From NCBI GenBank assembly GCA_947311845.1, contig CAMZMU010000107.1:20392359-20456358 (forward strand): a DNA stretch of 64,000 nucleotides. The letters run 5' to 3'. This stretch comes from Poa pratensis (Eukaryota > Streptophyta > Magnoliopsida > Poales > Poaceae). Positions 34,560 to 46,328 of this stretch are shown one piece after another. Every line of letters starts with the position of its first letter. Position 1 is the first letter of the stretch. Under the pieces are notes generated by a model. The model made no database searches and had not been told where the DNA came from. It was given only the letters and a program-made list of their open reading frames with translations. Both the position numbers and the translations under genes were made by a program.

Positions 34560-36260
34560 AAATCAATATGATCTTTAATTTCTAGAAACATTGTTATTTG
34601 TATCAATGGTAGAATAAATTTATGAAAAAACTTTTCACAACCCACGTTTTACCCTAAAATACTCGACCCGTCTAACCCTAGCCTTAGCTCGCGTATTTAC
34701 CATTTCCTTCTCCAATAGAGCACGAGTGGCGGTGAAGTCTAAACATTTTTATCCAAATACACAATTCACACAACGGATTAAAAGTACACAGTTTTAAATA
34801 ATTTGAATTTTTAATTTGATCTGCTGTTAGTTTTAATCCTTAATTTTTGTTTGATCTACTCTTTTATAATTAACTGTCCACTACTGCGACCCCGTACCAT
34901 TTTATTTTTATAGCGAATATGAGGTGCATTGCAACGGGTGTTTATTAAATATATTCGTCCCTCAAATCTTGAACTAAGAACATCTCTCGGCTCTTCTAAA
35001 TCAGGCAATTTTTTGTGTATCCAATATTGAGAATGGAAGATTGATTAGTAATCATTAATTAATATACTTGAGAACCACACACTAACAGCCCACTTGCTCT
35101 CTTTGCTCGAATGCTAACACAGCCTCAGATGGCATGGTACTCCGAAGTCCAAACAAACTGGGTAAACAGAACATAGTGCGGCCAGGGCATGACTGACGCA
35201 CCATGGAAAAACAGGCCATTACATGTACCAAAATACATAAAAATGGCCACGGCCGACAAAACATCAGTTCAGTTTTTACATTGAAACTCCTAAACCTGAA
35301 ACTATACATATGATCAGTATATAACATGGACATTTTTCCGTTTCAGCACCGGCTGTAGATTTGGATCCCTGTAAACATGTCATAATGCAATTTTTTACTC
35401 TCGACAAACACCATTTAAATATGTAGATTTCTGGCTACAATAGGCCAGAACTCACATATACATGCCATATATAGGTTCTCAACAAATATATATACTACTC
35501 CAAGTTGATTACAGTAGCACACGTGTTAGCAGCAGTAACTTATTTGACAAACAATATAAGTTGGGAAACTACCTTCACTGACATTACAATGTTATGTACG
35601 CCTTCCAGATTACGACTCATTAGTCATTACATGTATGCCCAAGTATATGAAACATGAAGCTCAGGTTCTGGGCACACTATGAACATACTAATGGATAGTT
35701 ATCATCATAAATTTGGATTGCAGACGGAAAAGTTGATGGCTGCTTCTTCTTTTTCCAAGGCCGATGGTTGCTTATTCCTTTTCCAGTACTAAACCATCAA
35801 CTTGCAGGTCGCATAGTTTCAAGTCAAAAATGTTCTTTCTTTGTTCAGCTCTTTCCTGTGACATCTTGGAGTCACCTCATAGTAAACCTTCGCAATTCGC
35901 ATGTCGTTTTCTGACAGTGCCCCGGGCATTGCTGCTTCTTGTTGCTGCATCACACAAACCCTTAATCAGGCTGAATTTGTGATTAGAGAGAAACATTCTA
36001 ATGAACAATTTAAAAAAGGACAACTCTTACCTAATTGGTTGGTTCAGTATACCGACACAACAAATAATATCCAACTGCAGTACTCCTCACGGCATTGACA
36101 CAAACAAAATGTGGGCTTCAGACAACAACATACCATATCCTGAGTGTCTTTGGCGCGCAGCTACGGATAGAGATGCACTGATTCCTGACCATAGCATCAT
36201 CAGAAGCAACAAAAAAACTACAAGTAACACTACAGGTTCAGACTCGTTCAGATTCATTCC
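34560..36260. other. AT-rich intergenic DNA, nothing recognised
   Basis: Short frames only, no domains, and no transposon ends beyond the Helitron-like one at the left. Confidence 0.4.
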
Positions 36261-36336
36261 AAGGTCACCTACCTGTAAACCTGGTTATGGTCGAGTCCAA
36301 GGTCACCTACCTGTAAACCTGGTTATGGGCGAGTTG
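36261..36336. repeat. 38-bp direct duplication
   Basis: Two adjacent copies of a 38-bp unit starting AAGGTCACCTACCTGTAAACC. On the minus strand each unit contains TTTACAG followed by GTAGGTGACC, a good splice-donor context, so the duplication doubles a possible exon end. The flanking GC-rich block is described separately. Confidence 0.8.
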
Positions 36337-36846
36337 CTGATGAGCACGCCCCAGGACAGCCTGATGGCCAGCGCGTGCACGGCCCTGCCCTGCCTTAGGC
36401 TCCGCGCCGCATGCATGAACTTGTCGCCGGCGAGCTGGCGCCACCGCGGACCGATTCCTCACGGCCAGGTCCTCCTTCCGCAGCCCCACCCCATCTTGAA
36501 CCCCGAAGGATTCCGATCGAGCTTCTCTCCTCCGCCAGCCCGCTTGTCCCGTCGAGCGGTTGCTCCTCCACGCGGATCTGGCCATAGCTACTCCGGGTCC
36601 GGCGGCGTTGGGGGATTGAGGAGACGGTGCAGCGGGGATTGGGAGGCGGCGCGCCTGTGATGAGGGCGGCTGCGCGGCGAAGTCCGGCGGGATGAGGGGC
36701 CAGGCTGGAGGAAGGCGGCGAGGTCTCCCTGGGCATGGACTCCACCGCCGCTTCCCCAAGGTCGCCAGCCCGCAGGTGGCGGCGCGTTGGGTGAGCTGCC
36801 GTGCGGCCATCTCAGGGCCGAAGGAAGGATAAGGGTGTTTTTGCAA
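36337..36846 (-). other. GC-rich block, possible first exon of an unknown gene
   Basis: The minus strand from 36846 has overlapping open frames. One (AGDKFMHAARSLRQGRAV to LISNSPITRFTG) ends at the duplicated donor-like site and looks mildly coding, but a stop interrupts it upstream. No start, downstream exon or family could be settled. It may be a gene remnant or promoter-proximal GC-rich DNA. Confidence 0.3.
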
Positions 36847-37347
36847 AACGCAATGGCAAACCGGTACAGTATTAGACTAAAAGACGGACTGCGGGTTGAT
36901 TACCTGATTCCTCAGGGGCTAAACTGCAAAATGACCGCGACATACAACGTACCACCGCGACGGACGAAGGAAGAGGGACGAAGGAAGAAACACTACTCGT
37001 ATTATATAGTAGATATATACCTTCTGTTTTATATGTCCTTCTTGTATAATCCGTGTATCTTACCGCTTTTCTTTGGGATTCATTTTTTGGTGTAAAAATG
37101 ATGATTGCAGATTAAGTTGAGCATGCCATAGTTCAACAACATACAACAGCAAACTGGCACATGATAATTGGTGGCTTACGGATCGGGTCAGCTGGGCACC
37201 ATCGCACTAGCAGGAAAAAACACTGAAACTGCACATATATGTGTAGTCAAATCGATTGATTTCATTTCACGGTACAATCAGGAAGACTCAACCAGGAAAC
37301 ACCCAGCAGACAACTCGCAACATCGGCCATTTTAGCCAAAGCAGTGC

Positions 37348-37808
37348 TCACTGTTGGAAGTACTGCAGCCCGAACACAACGGCGATAGCGGCTATGGTGA
37401 GGTACGACACGCCCTCGGCGGCGCCAAGGAGGCCATATGGCCGGCCGGGAGGCCCGATCCGGTGCGCACCTTCGTGGTCAGCGACCACCCGACGAGGGCC
37501 ACCACCGCGAGGTTAGCTGACACCTTCCGCTGCGCCGAGCGCGCCGCGGGACCCGGTGGGAGGCCGCTGCCCGTCGTCTTCAGCGTGTAGAGAGACCACG
37601 CCACGATCGCGCTCGACGCCAACCCGGCTGCCCCGCCGGCTAGCTCAACGGTGCTGTTGCCACCGCTGGGCTCGGCCTTGCACGTCACTGGTTGCTGGCG
37701 GCGGCGGAGAATGATAGAGCAGCGGCTGCTGGCGCGATTGGGAGTTGTCGTCGTGGAAGAGGCCGCGGCGATTGTTGGCATCATGAGGTGGAGGGTTAAC
37801 GACGCCAT
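37348..37808 (-). pseudogene. plastid-targeted membrane protein, decayed tandem copy
   Basis: Closely related to the gene at 59936-60439: it shares MASLTLH at the start, the TCKAEPSGGNSTVEL transit-peptide junction and the first membrane segment. Compared with that copy it has a one-base loss near 37548, a one-base gain near 37513 that restores frame but scrambles the LGAAEGISYL segment, and a one-base loss near 37440 that shifts frame for good. The third membrane segment is therefore lost; translation ends RACRTSP at 37392. The old stop position, after a QYFQQ ending, lies at 37348-37350. Homology extends through the 3' flank (37180-37340), so this is a genomic tandem duplicate, not a retrocopy. 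Some indels could be sequencing errors, but three in 460 bases argue for decay. Confidence 0.75.
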
Positions 37809-38421
37809 GGCTGCTTGCTGGAAGACGAGCGGCGGTAGATGATGGGGCTATCCTATCCTGAAGTGTAGTGCTCTTGGCCTTGCATATAATTGTCACTTTT
37901 TTCTTGAGCCAGGCGAATTTGAGCTGAGCGTGCAATCTTGCAAAAACAAATAGATTTGAGGAAAAGGCGGAGCTTTATTCATCAAACATACACCGTGACC
38001 TCAGGTCTAAACGTGACCGGAGAGTGGGCGATCATTTTTTTCTAAATGTCTATTTTGTTGCTGCTTCAGACTCTGTTTGGTATAGCTGTGAATTCTACAA
38101 TACCTTTTGTTTTCATACGTCCTTTTGTTACAATCTGTGTATAAGGATGTTTTCAACGGGGTGACGCATCCAGACCATGTGCGTTCGTCTATGTCCGTTT
38201 GGGCGAAAACAAAGACCCAACACGTCGACACAAATGGATCGGTGTCCATTTTTCTGTCCATCGTTACCCAAACCTAGTCCAAATTTGGGCAAGTTTTGCG
38301 TCGAAAATGGAAATGCCTCATGCGTCCTCCCTTTGTCCGCCCCTTGCCCGCTCAACAGAGGTAAATTCGCCACTCCGGCCTTTCCTCTCCCAAAACCACA
38401 CTCCTAGCTCCTACCCTAGCC

Positions 38422-38712
38422 ATGGCCGTCGCCGTCTGCCGACCCCGGCACCCCGCTACAGCTGCCGCCGAGCCGGCCGTGGACCTCGAATTGGCGTCCG
38501 GTGCTCCGACGAAGCCAAAGAAAGTTCTCACGGTGGAGGAGAGGGCCTACGAGACCAAGAAGCGAGGTGCTTGGAGGCAGAGGGAGAGACAAGTTGTAGC
38601 CGCCAAGAAGGCCGCTATCGAGGTTGTCGTCGACGCCACCCGCACAAAGAAGGGCCAGGACAATGATACTGAGATCATCACCAGGGGCCGCGCAAAGCTG
38701 CCCTACTCCTGA
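38422..38712 (+). pseudogene. ORF fragment inside the outer Harbinger-like element
   Basis: Starts MAVAVCRPRHPATAAAEPAV and continues KPKKVLTVEERAYETKKRGAW, a basic, helix-rich N-terminus, to KLPYS and a stop. In another frame the coding-like character continues (FNMDMDLSVFTPTKK) up to the solo LTR at 38905, and after the LTR it resumes with AYDLNKQSYYMDRDGS (40384 on). The LTR therefore landed in a formerly coding stretch. It resembles accessory proteins of plant Harbinger-type elements in composition only; no domain is claimed. Confidence 0.45.
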
Positions 38713-38904
38713 TCAGCATCGTTCTTCCCGGAGTTGTGTCCGCAACGCGGAGACCAGCTTCAATGCCTTGGCACCCTGGCCGCCAAGGTCGAAGACATTT
38801 GCGGCCACGCCCTCGGTATCGACACCGCATGCGTACGGCTTCCTTCACGGAAGTTTGCCTTTAACATGGACATGGATCTCTCCGTCTTTACCCCTACGAA
38901 GAAG

Positions 38905-40378
38905 TGATGACCCACCAGTATAGGGGTGTATCGGAGAACTTTCGATAAATAAGAGTGTCGAACCCAAACGAGGAGCAGAAGGTGTTGACAAGTAGTTTTG
39001 ATCAAGGATTCACTGTAAATACTAGCACACAAGTTTTTAACGGTTTTTGATATTGCAGATAAATAAAATGCGGAGTAAATAAAAGACAGTAATAATAATT
39101 GCAGCAAGTGGCCCAATCCTTTTCAGCACAAAGGACAAGCGGTTTGTTTACTTATGATGGCAAAATGTTCTTGAGGACACACGGGGATTTCGTCAAGTGC
39201 TTTCGCTTCATTTAGTTGATTAATCTTTATTGTTTTGATAAGTGTTGTGTGGGTGAACCTATGCTAATGCACTGCCCTAACTTGAACTAATACATACTTG
39301 AGATTAAACCCCTTGCAAGCATCCGCATTACAAGAAAGTATTAAGATAAATCTAACCACAACCTTAAACTCTGAGATCCTACATCCCTCATGCATCGATA
39401 TACCAACGGGGGTTTAGGTTTCTGTCACTTCGGCAACCCCACAATTAGCAACCGAGTACATAATGCATTCCCCTAGCCCCATAAAGCTGAAGTGTCATGT
39501 AGTCGACGTTCACATGACACAACTAGAAGAATAACACCACAACTTAAATATCAAACCATTAAATATTACTCAACATAACTTCACTACTAACATCAAGACT
39601 TCTCTCATGTCCTCAAGAACTAAACGAACTACTCACAAGACATCATATGGATCATGATCAGAGGTGATATAATGATGAATAACAATCTGGAGATATACTT
39701 CAATTCACCGATAAAACTTAATAAGCATCAACCACAAGGAGTAATCAACACCGGGAAAGTTTCCCCTATGAACTAGACAAAGTATAACCTAGATATTACA
39801 GCGGAACAAAGTGGAGTGGTGGATATGATGATGATGATCCCGATGAAGTCCGGCGTGATGGCGATGATTTCCCCCTCCGGGAGGAAATTTTCCCAGCAGA
39901 TTTCTCCCTGCGGAGAGCTTTTCTCTCTATGTTGTTTTTCCGCCTCGTGGAGGCGGCGGAATATTTCCTCGATCGCCCCCTGTGCCTTAGGGTTTCTGGG
40001 GGATGAAGTACGCGAAGGGGGAGCACCTGAGGTGGGCCAGGGTGGCAACGCCAGGGCACGGCGCGGCCCAGGGGGCTCCCGCGCCATGGGGTGGCGTGGG
40101 ACCCTGGTGGCCCACCTCGGCCTCCCCTTTTGGCTGCCTCCGGCATCTTGAAAAATAGGAACTTCCACATGTTTTTCATAATTTGTTGATCTTCAGAAAT
40201 AGTGTATCTTGGCGATGCTTTTTCCAGCTGAAATCTGACTCCGGCAGTTAATTCTCCAATAATCATCAAACATGCAAAATAAGATAAAATAACATAAGTA
40301 ACACGTCCAAATATGAAAATATAACAATGAATAGCAGTAAATTATGATATAAAATAGTGATGCAAAATGGACGTATCA
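38905..40378 (-). mobile_element. solo LTR, gypsy Sabrina-like, 1,474 bp
   Basis: The minus strand starts TGATACGTCCATTTTGCATC at 40378 and ends GGTGGGTCATCA at 38905. A perfect 5-bp duplication AGAAG flanks it (38900-38904 and 40379-40383). There is no internal domain, so it is a solo LTR left by LTR-LTR recombination. The TGATACGTCCATTTTGC start is typical of a common Triticeae gypsy (Athila-lineage) LTR; the family name is from memory. Confidence 0.9.
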
Positions 40379-40716
40379 AGAAGGCGTACGATCTCAATAA
40401 GCAAAGCTACTATATGGACCGAGATGGATCACAACTCGGCCGTTTTAGCAATGTGGTATGCCGGCGGTGGACTGTGGGCAAGATGGCCGAACAAACTTGG
40501 CGGGTCTGGCTGAGAAACATGGCCGAGATGGCCAAAAACTATATTAGAGCATCTCCAACCGGAGGCCCCAAACCCACCCCAAACGTCCGGACGGACAGAC
40601 CGGACAGGGTTTGGGCTAAAAACCACCACCCAAAGGAGGCCCTCAAAGCCACCCCAAACGTCCGGGCTGTCCGGCACACTGATTACCCCCAAGAGCAGGG
40701 GATCACTGTAGCACCT

Positions 40717-42433
40717 TGATGCATGTAAAATGCATACATGAACTTTGCACTTTAATTGCTTATATTCCAATCATATTTGCATCATATAAGGGTTATATCA
40801 ATGTTTTATAATGATTTTGGGAATATTCATTTATTTCCTATTTTTATGGAATTAACCCTGCACAGGCAGAAAACCCGTTTTTTATTTTAATGTTTCAGGG
40901 ACCCAAACGTCAACGAAATCACCTGGAAATTTACGGGCGTCAATATTTGGAAGGAAGAAGACTGTGGGCGAAGGAAGCGAGCAAACGGAGGCCGAGGGCC
41001 AAACAGGGGGCCCACGCGGCCAGGTACTGTGGCCGCGTGGGACCCACCCGTTTGGGCCTCGTGGCTCCGTTGCCGTCGATCTTCGCTCCACCGACATCGT
41101 CTTGACCTAAAAACGCCTATAAAAAAGGTCCCCCGACGTTCTCTGGAAGGAGCGCCGCACAAACACAGAAACACCGAAACGGAGATCAGGAGCTGCAGAT
41201 TGGAGGGGGAAAACTCCGGCGGGGCGCTGCCGGCGTGGTCTCCATCTTCTCCATCGACTTCTCCACCGTCTCCATGATGAAGAGGGAGTAGTCCACCTCT
41301 GGACTATGGGTTTGTGGAAGTAACTTATGTATCTCTCCTCTCTTGAGCTTCACTAATTAGCACCGTATGAGCTGCTGAACATGATTACGGTCACCGTTGT
41401 AATACCTTTGTGGTGGATCTTTATGAGTTAATATATGTTTGAGATTGCAATGTTTGTTTCAGTTATGAGTATAGATGCATATTATGTACCCCGTTCTTGT
41501 CTACTTGTTTTGATCAAGCATGTTTATGAGAGCGTGTGTGGGGGAACGTGTGCATTAGTTGGAGTAACGGGGGGTGGCTAGTGCAGTGAACGTGAGAGAA
41601 AGTTCTGCGATCCACTTTGGTATCTTTACCTTACTTTGTTACCTCACTAGGGATAAACTAAAATACCATGCTACCGGGGATGTGGGCGTGACCATTGCCA
41701 CTACTCCATGACTAGATCTAGCATGTTCTTATTTTCACTTCATGTCATGATACTTAATGCTATACTCTGAGTTATCTTAATTACTGAGGTGTTATGATTT
41801 AGTTCGCATCTTGGTGGAGTATAAGAGAGGTTAATAACCAAAAGATCTCTATGTTAGGACGTGATGCCCATATATCTAAGTAACTTGTTATCAAACCCTG
41901 TGTTGCAATCTCATATGTTAACTGTGTGTGTTCCATTGTCTACCACTTTATAAAGAGAGAGTGCATTTGTGAAACCATGAACCCCAGTCCATTTTTAATC
42001 ATAAGAAACACCTTTCCAACACCATATACCACTTTTCTATTTTCAGCCATCATTAAATCCGAAAATACAAAAATACTTTTCATCTTGCATACATCATTCA
42101 AAAACCCAAAAATATCATTTATCATTGCATCCACCATCATTGCATATTTATTTCTTGTTTGCATTGCATAACTATCCTGATATCATTCTTACACCTTGTG
42201 CTTGACAACCACAGGTGAGGTTGAGGACCAAAACATCTAACCTTGTTTTGTAGGTAACCAAAAGAAGGATAAGAAGATAAATCTACCACTTCAGATTCCC
42301 CGAGAGTTCGATATTAAACCCTCGAGTCACCCCTCGTGGGGAAAACTGTCTTCCACTTACTATACACTCTGCACTTGGAGTCTCAACCTAATCCCGTTAT
42401 TTTGCAGGCAAGACTTGCTCTTCGGGATCATCA
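40717..42433 (+). repeat. 5' LTR of the Athila-like element, 1,717 bp
   Basis: Starts TGATGCATGTAAAATGC and ends TCGGGATCATCA. TATAAAAAA at 41118-41126 is the likely promoter, followed by a leader starting in GC-rich DNA. It is about 50 bp longer than the 3' LTR, which lacks a stretch near 41705-41765. Confidence 0.92.
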
Positions 42434-42443
42434 AGACGTTTTC

Positions 42444-42461
42444 TGGCGCCGTTGCCGGGGA
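42444..42461 (+). other. primer-binding site, Asp-tRNA type
   Basis: TGGCGCCGTTGCCGGGGA, the Asp-tRNA primer site used by Athila-lineage elements, ten bases after the LTR end. Confidence 0.85.
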
Positions 42462-42697
42462 ATCGTAGCTGAGAGATTTATCCAAGGGTGTGCATCATCG
42501 CATTCATCTCACAACAAAGTCAACGTCACCAACTTGTGCTAACACCTAAGCTTGGGGAGGTTGCACCTACGTGAGCACCATCTTATCCATCTTTACTTAC
42601 AAAGCAATTTATTTGTTTTGTTAGTGTCATTGCATATCATATCATATTTATTTCAGTTTTGCATAAAAAATAAAAATACCAAAAAAAACTTGCTATC

Positions 42698-43960
42698 ATG
42701 GTGCTTGGAAACAAACAAGGAGGGAGTTCTCTAGGGAATTCTGTTTCTAGTTTTAAACAATATCATGGAGAAACATTAAAAGATGCTTGGGTAAGAATTA
42801 ATAGGATGCATTATGAAGATCCTACACCTTGTGAAGATGAAAAGCTAAATCTTTATTTCTATTATGGAATAGATCCTTGGTATCAAAATGCTTTAGATGG
42901 GGCTACAGGTGGAAGTTTTGTCTTGTCAACACCACCTTGTGCAGCCATGACACTTAGAAGGATTTTTGGTAGCTTTGTGGGTAGCAAGAAAAAGTTGGAA
43001 GACACCACAATAGCACTTGCTTCATCAAAGGATAAATTTGAAACTAAGTTAGAAAAGCTACCTAGTAAGGAAGATTTTGAACAACTAGTTTCTTATTCTG
43101 AAAACATTATTCCAAAGATAAACAATGAATTGGTTAATGTCATGCATAAGTTGAGAATTTGTGAGAAAGAATTTCTGGAAAAAGATGTTTACCTGAACAA
43201 TATTGAGGAAAAATTGGTTCGAGTTAGTGATTCATTGAGAAAAGATTCATCTCTTAAACATGTGAAAAGGTTCCTGTAGCAACAAGTTTGGGTTAAAAAG
43301 GAAAAGAAAGTTGAGGAAGTTAAAATGCTTAATGAAGTCAAGGATCCTTTGCTTGACTTAGAAAATTGTAGCTTGCATGAATTAATATCTATCTTACAAA
43401 AATTTGCAAGTGATCCTTCCATCAACACTAACCAAGCAGGTTTTGGTTCTTATATTGCTAATCATGTCTTGAAAGAAAAGATTGCTAGGTACAACCAAGA
43501 GGCTATGATACCACCTAAGCTTGGGGATATGTGGATACCTAAGGTACTAGTAACTATTGGAAAAGAGACACACCATGCCATACTTGATCTAGGATCTAGT
43601 GTCTCTGTTTTATCTAAAGAACTATATGAAGTGCTTGAATTGAAAAATCTTGAAAAATGCTCTATTGAACTAGCACTTGCTGATGACTCTATTAAACATG
43701 CTTTGGGAAAAGTAAGTGATGTTATGGTAGAGTTACATATGACTTTTGTGCCTGTGGATTTTCTAATCATGGATATGGGGAATAAAACCTCTAGTCCTAT
43801 TATTCTTGGAAGACCTTTTCTTCGTACCACAGGTGCTATCATTGATTCAAAGGAAGGGAATGTAAAGTTTCAGTTTCCACACAAGAAGTGCATGGAACAC
43901 TTTCCAAGGAAGAGGGAACCACCAAAGTTCAAGCTCCCTCATGAGCTTCGTCCACAATAA
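42698..43960 (+). pseudogene. gag-protease frame with one internal TAG
   Basis: One frame of 421 codons. The N-terminal half has a gag-like core (SSFKQYHGETLKDAWVRINR, then LNLYFYYGIDPWYQNALDG) and a coiled-coil-like stretch. No zinc knuckle is seen. The C-terminal half is a retropepsin: HHAILDLGSSVSVLSKELY carries the active-site Asp as DLGS, near 43585, and FLIMDMGNKTSSPIILGRPFL is the second half of the fold. The only interruption is TAG at 43277-43279; the next ATG in frame is 43325. The stop may be a simple mutation or a leaky stop. The protease would cut Gag. No polymerase follows. Confidence 0.85.
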
Positions 43961-46328
43961 AACAACAAGTAAGAAGCCTAGCTATATGGCTATAAAGAAA
44001 GCGCTTTGCGGGAGGCAACCCGGTTATTTTTGTGTGTGATTTTTCTTTGTGTCCTCTTGCTGTAACAAGAGATTTTGTGTCTAGTTAGGTTCTGGAGTTT
44101 TTAATAAAGTGCCAAGTTTTACCCTTTTTGGTTTGAAAAAGTTGCTTATAGCGTTCGGAGATTTTATTCCTGCACGATCAGTGCACGGTATGATTTTTAA
44201 TTCTTATTCTGTAACTCCGAATGAGCTCATATTTGAACTGTAGTTGCAACTTTTCATCCTCTGTATGCATGAATTTTTCGGAATTTTTCGAGAAAGTTTG
44301 GTAGGGTAGAAAAATACGTTTTGCTGCTGCTGTTTTTCTGGACAGATTCTGTCCCATTTTGTTTGATGCATGCTTTGAGCTTTTAAGTTGAATCTTTTTG
44401 ATCCAATTGAGTTTATGAGTAGGCATACAACATTATACACTTTCTGGACATTCATATGAATTTTTGTTCAAGGATTATATGCAGCAAGGAACCTATTTGT
44501 TTATCACTATTAATGCACCCCACAGAAAAGAGATGGGAGAAACGGTGTTTTGAAGTTTTTTCACAGGGATTGGAGGAGATGCACCAAGAGCTATCCAAGG
44601 ATGGTGAAGACCATAAGCTTGGGGATGTGAAGACAACCCCGCTGGACCTACACACTCTCGGTTTGCACACGTCCAACTTCTGTTTTTCGATCGAAACACT
44701 TTATCGCATAAACTTGGAGTCGTTTTTTGTTTTTGTTTGAGTCTTGAGAGACCACCACACTATCAATTATATATGAGAGAGCTACTGGAAATATGGGTTG
44801 AAATATGTTGGATGCTTTTATAAGATTGGGAAAAGGGATGTTTGACTTGATTTTTAATGATACATATAGTTGCATGATTCATGAGCTTGTTTATGAGTAA
44901 TAGTTTGCAAATTCTTTTTGTAGAGCTATCACTTATTCATGTTTTGGTGCTGATTGTTATTTACTTGGTTTAACATGGATTAGTTAGTTCTATGGACACT
45001 CATGCATGCATCTAGATGGTCAACTTTCTCCCTTTTGCTAGCCCAAAAACTCCAACAAGCAAAAACTTGTTTCCAACACCTTCAACCAAAGTTATTCCAG
45101 TGAGTCCACCATATCTACCTATTGGCTTTATGCTATTCCGAGTATGTTTAACATGTTGTTTGTGTTATCTTACCTCTGAATGAAAATGTTTATGTTATTG
45201 ATTGCAATGGAAAAAAATTGGTTATATAGCTCTCACGAACTTGATGCACAATGTTCTTTTATTTGCATAATAAAACTTGACCCATTGTGATTAAGATTAT
45301 GATGTTTGTGGCTTGATGAATGTTTTGGGTTGGAAGTTAGCCCATATGTGCTGTCACATGGCAAGCTTTCAACACGCTCTTCATCTCATTTAGTTGATAT
45401 CATGTGCTTTTGTCTATGGATGCTTATCATGTTGAAATAAATGTGGAAATAGAGTGAGTTTAAATGAGTTTGTGTAAATGGTTAGAGAGACGCCTGGGCC
45501 GCTAATCTAAGCCATGCATCATTCATGGTGGAAATTTACTTACATACTATGGTGAACCTTCTGTGATACACCTTGCAATAAAAAACTATTCCAAATGGTA
45601 AATAAAAAGGGTGTTGAGATTGTTCATTTTGTTTGTTTGTCTTGTCATTTTGATATGGGCTTGTTCCATATCTTGGGACAAGAGGTACCCCAGTTGACGC
45701 TCTTGATGATACTATTATGCTTACAATGATATTTAATTGAACTTGCTTTGTTTCCCAAGTTGAGTAACACATGGTGTAAGTACTTGTATTCAAGGGGCAT
45801 GAGACATTCAACCCATTCTTTATCAAGCACACTACTCATATTTGCTTTCACTTTAACCTTAATCATTCAAGATGCTATGATAGGGGCAATGAGAGCTTGA
45901 CACCAATGAATACCTTATTGCAATCATTAACTTAAGTAGAAGAGTTTGGAAGTTGGATGAAACTTATGCATGCTTTACCTCTACTCACATATACATCTTT
46001 CCAAAGTGTACACCTATCATATTCAGATTTTCATCTACACTCTATGACCATTGTAGGATGTTCTACTTATCATTATGCATACATGTGTTCCATATTACTT
46101 GCTACATGTTACACTTTGTGAACTATCAATGAACATCCTTGTCTTGAATACTTGATATCACTTCATAAACTATTTGCATATTGCTACTCCTTTGAAGAAT
46201 GAATCATTTGACTATATGTAGCAATAGTAATCATCTTTGATATCATTGTTAAGTATTAAATTGCAAAGTCCATGTTAGTTTTATCATCTTCATACTCGAG
46301 GACGAGCATGGATTAAGCTTGGGGATGT
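43961..46328 (+). other. non-coding 3' region of the Athila-like element with polypurine tract
   Basis: 2.3 kb with no coding-like frame. It opens with a GGGAGGCAACCCGG motif (about 44010) common in Athila-lineage elements and ends with AAGCTTGGGGATGT just before the LTR, the polypurine tract. An envelope-like or pol region is absent. Confidence 0.7.
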
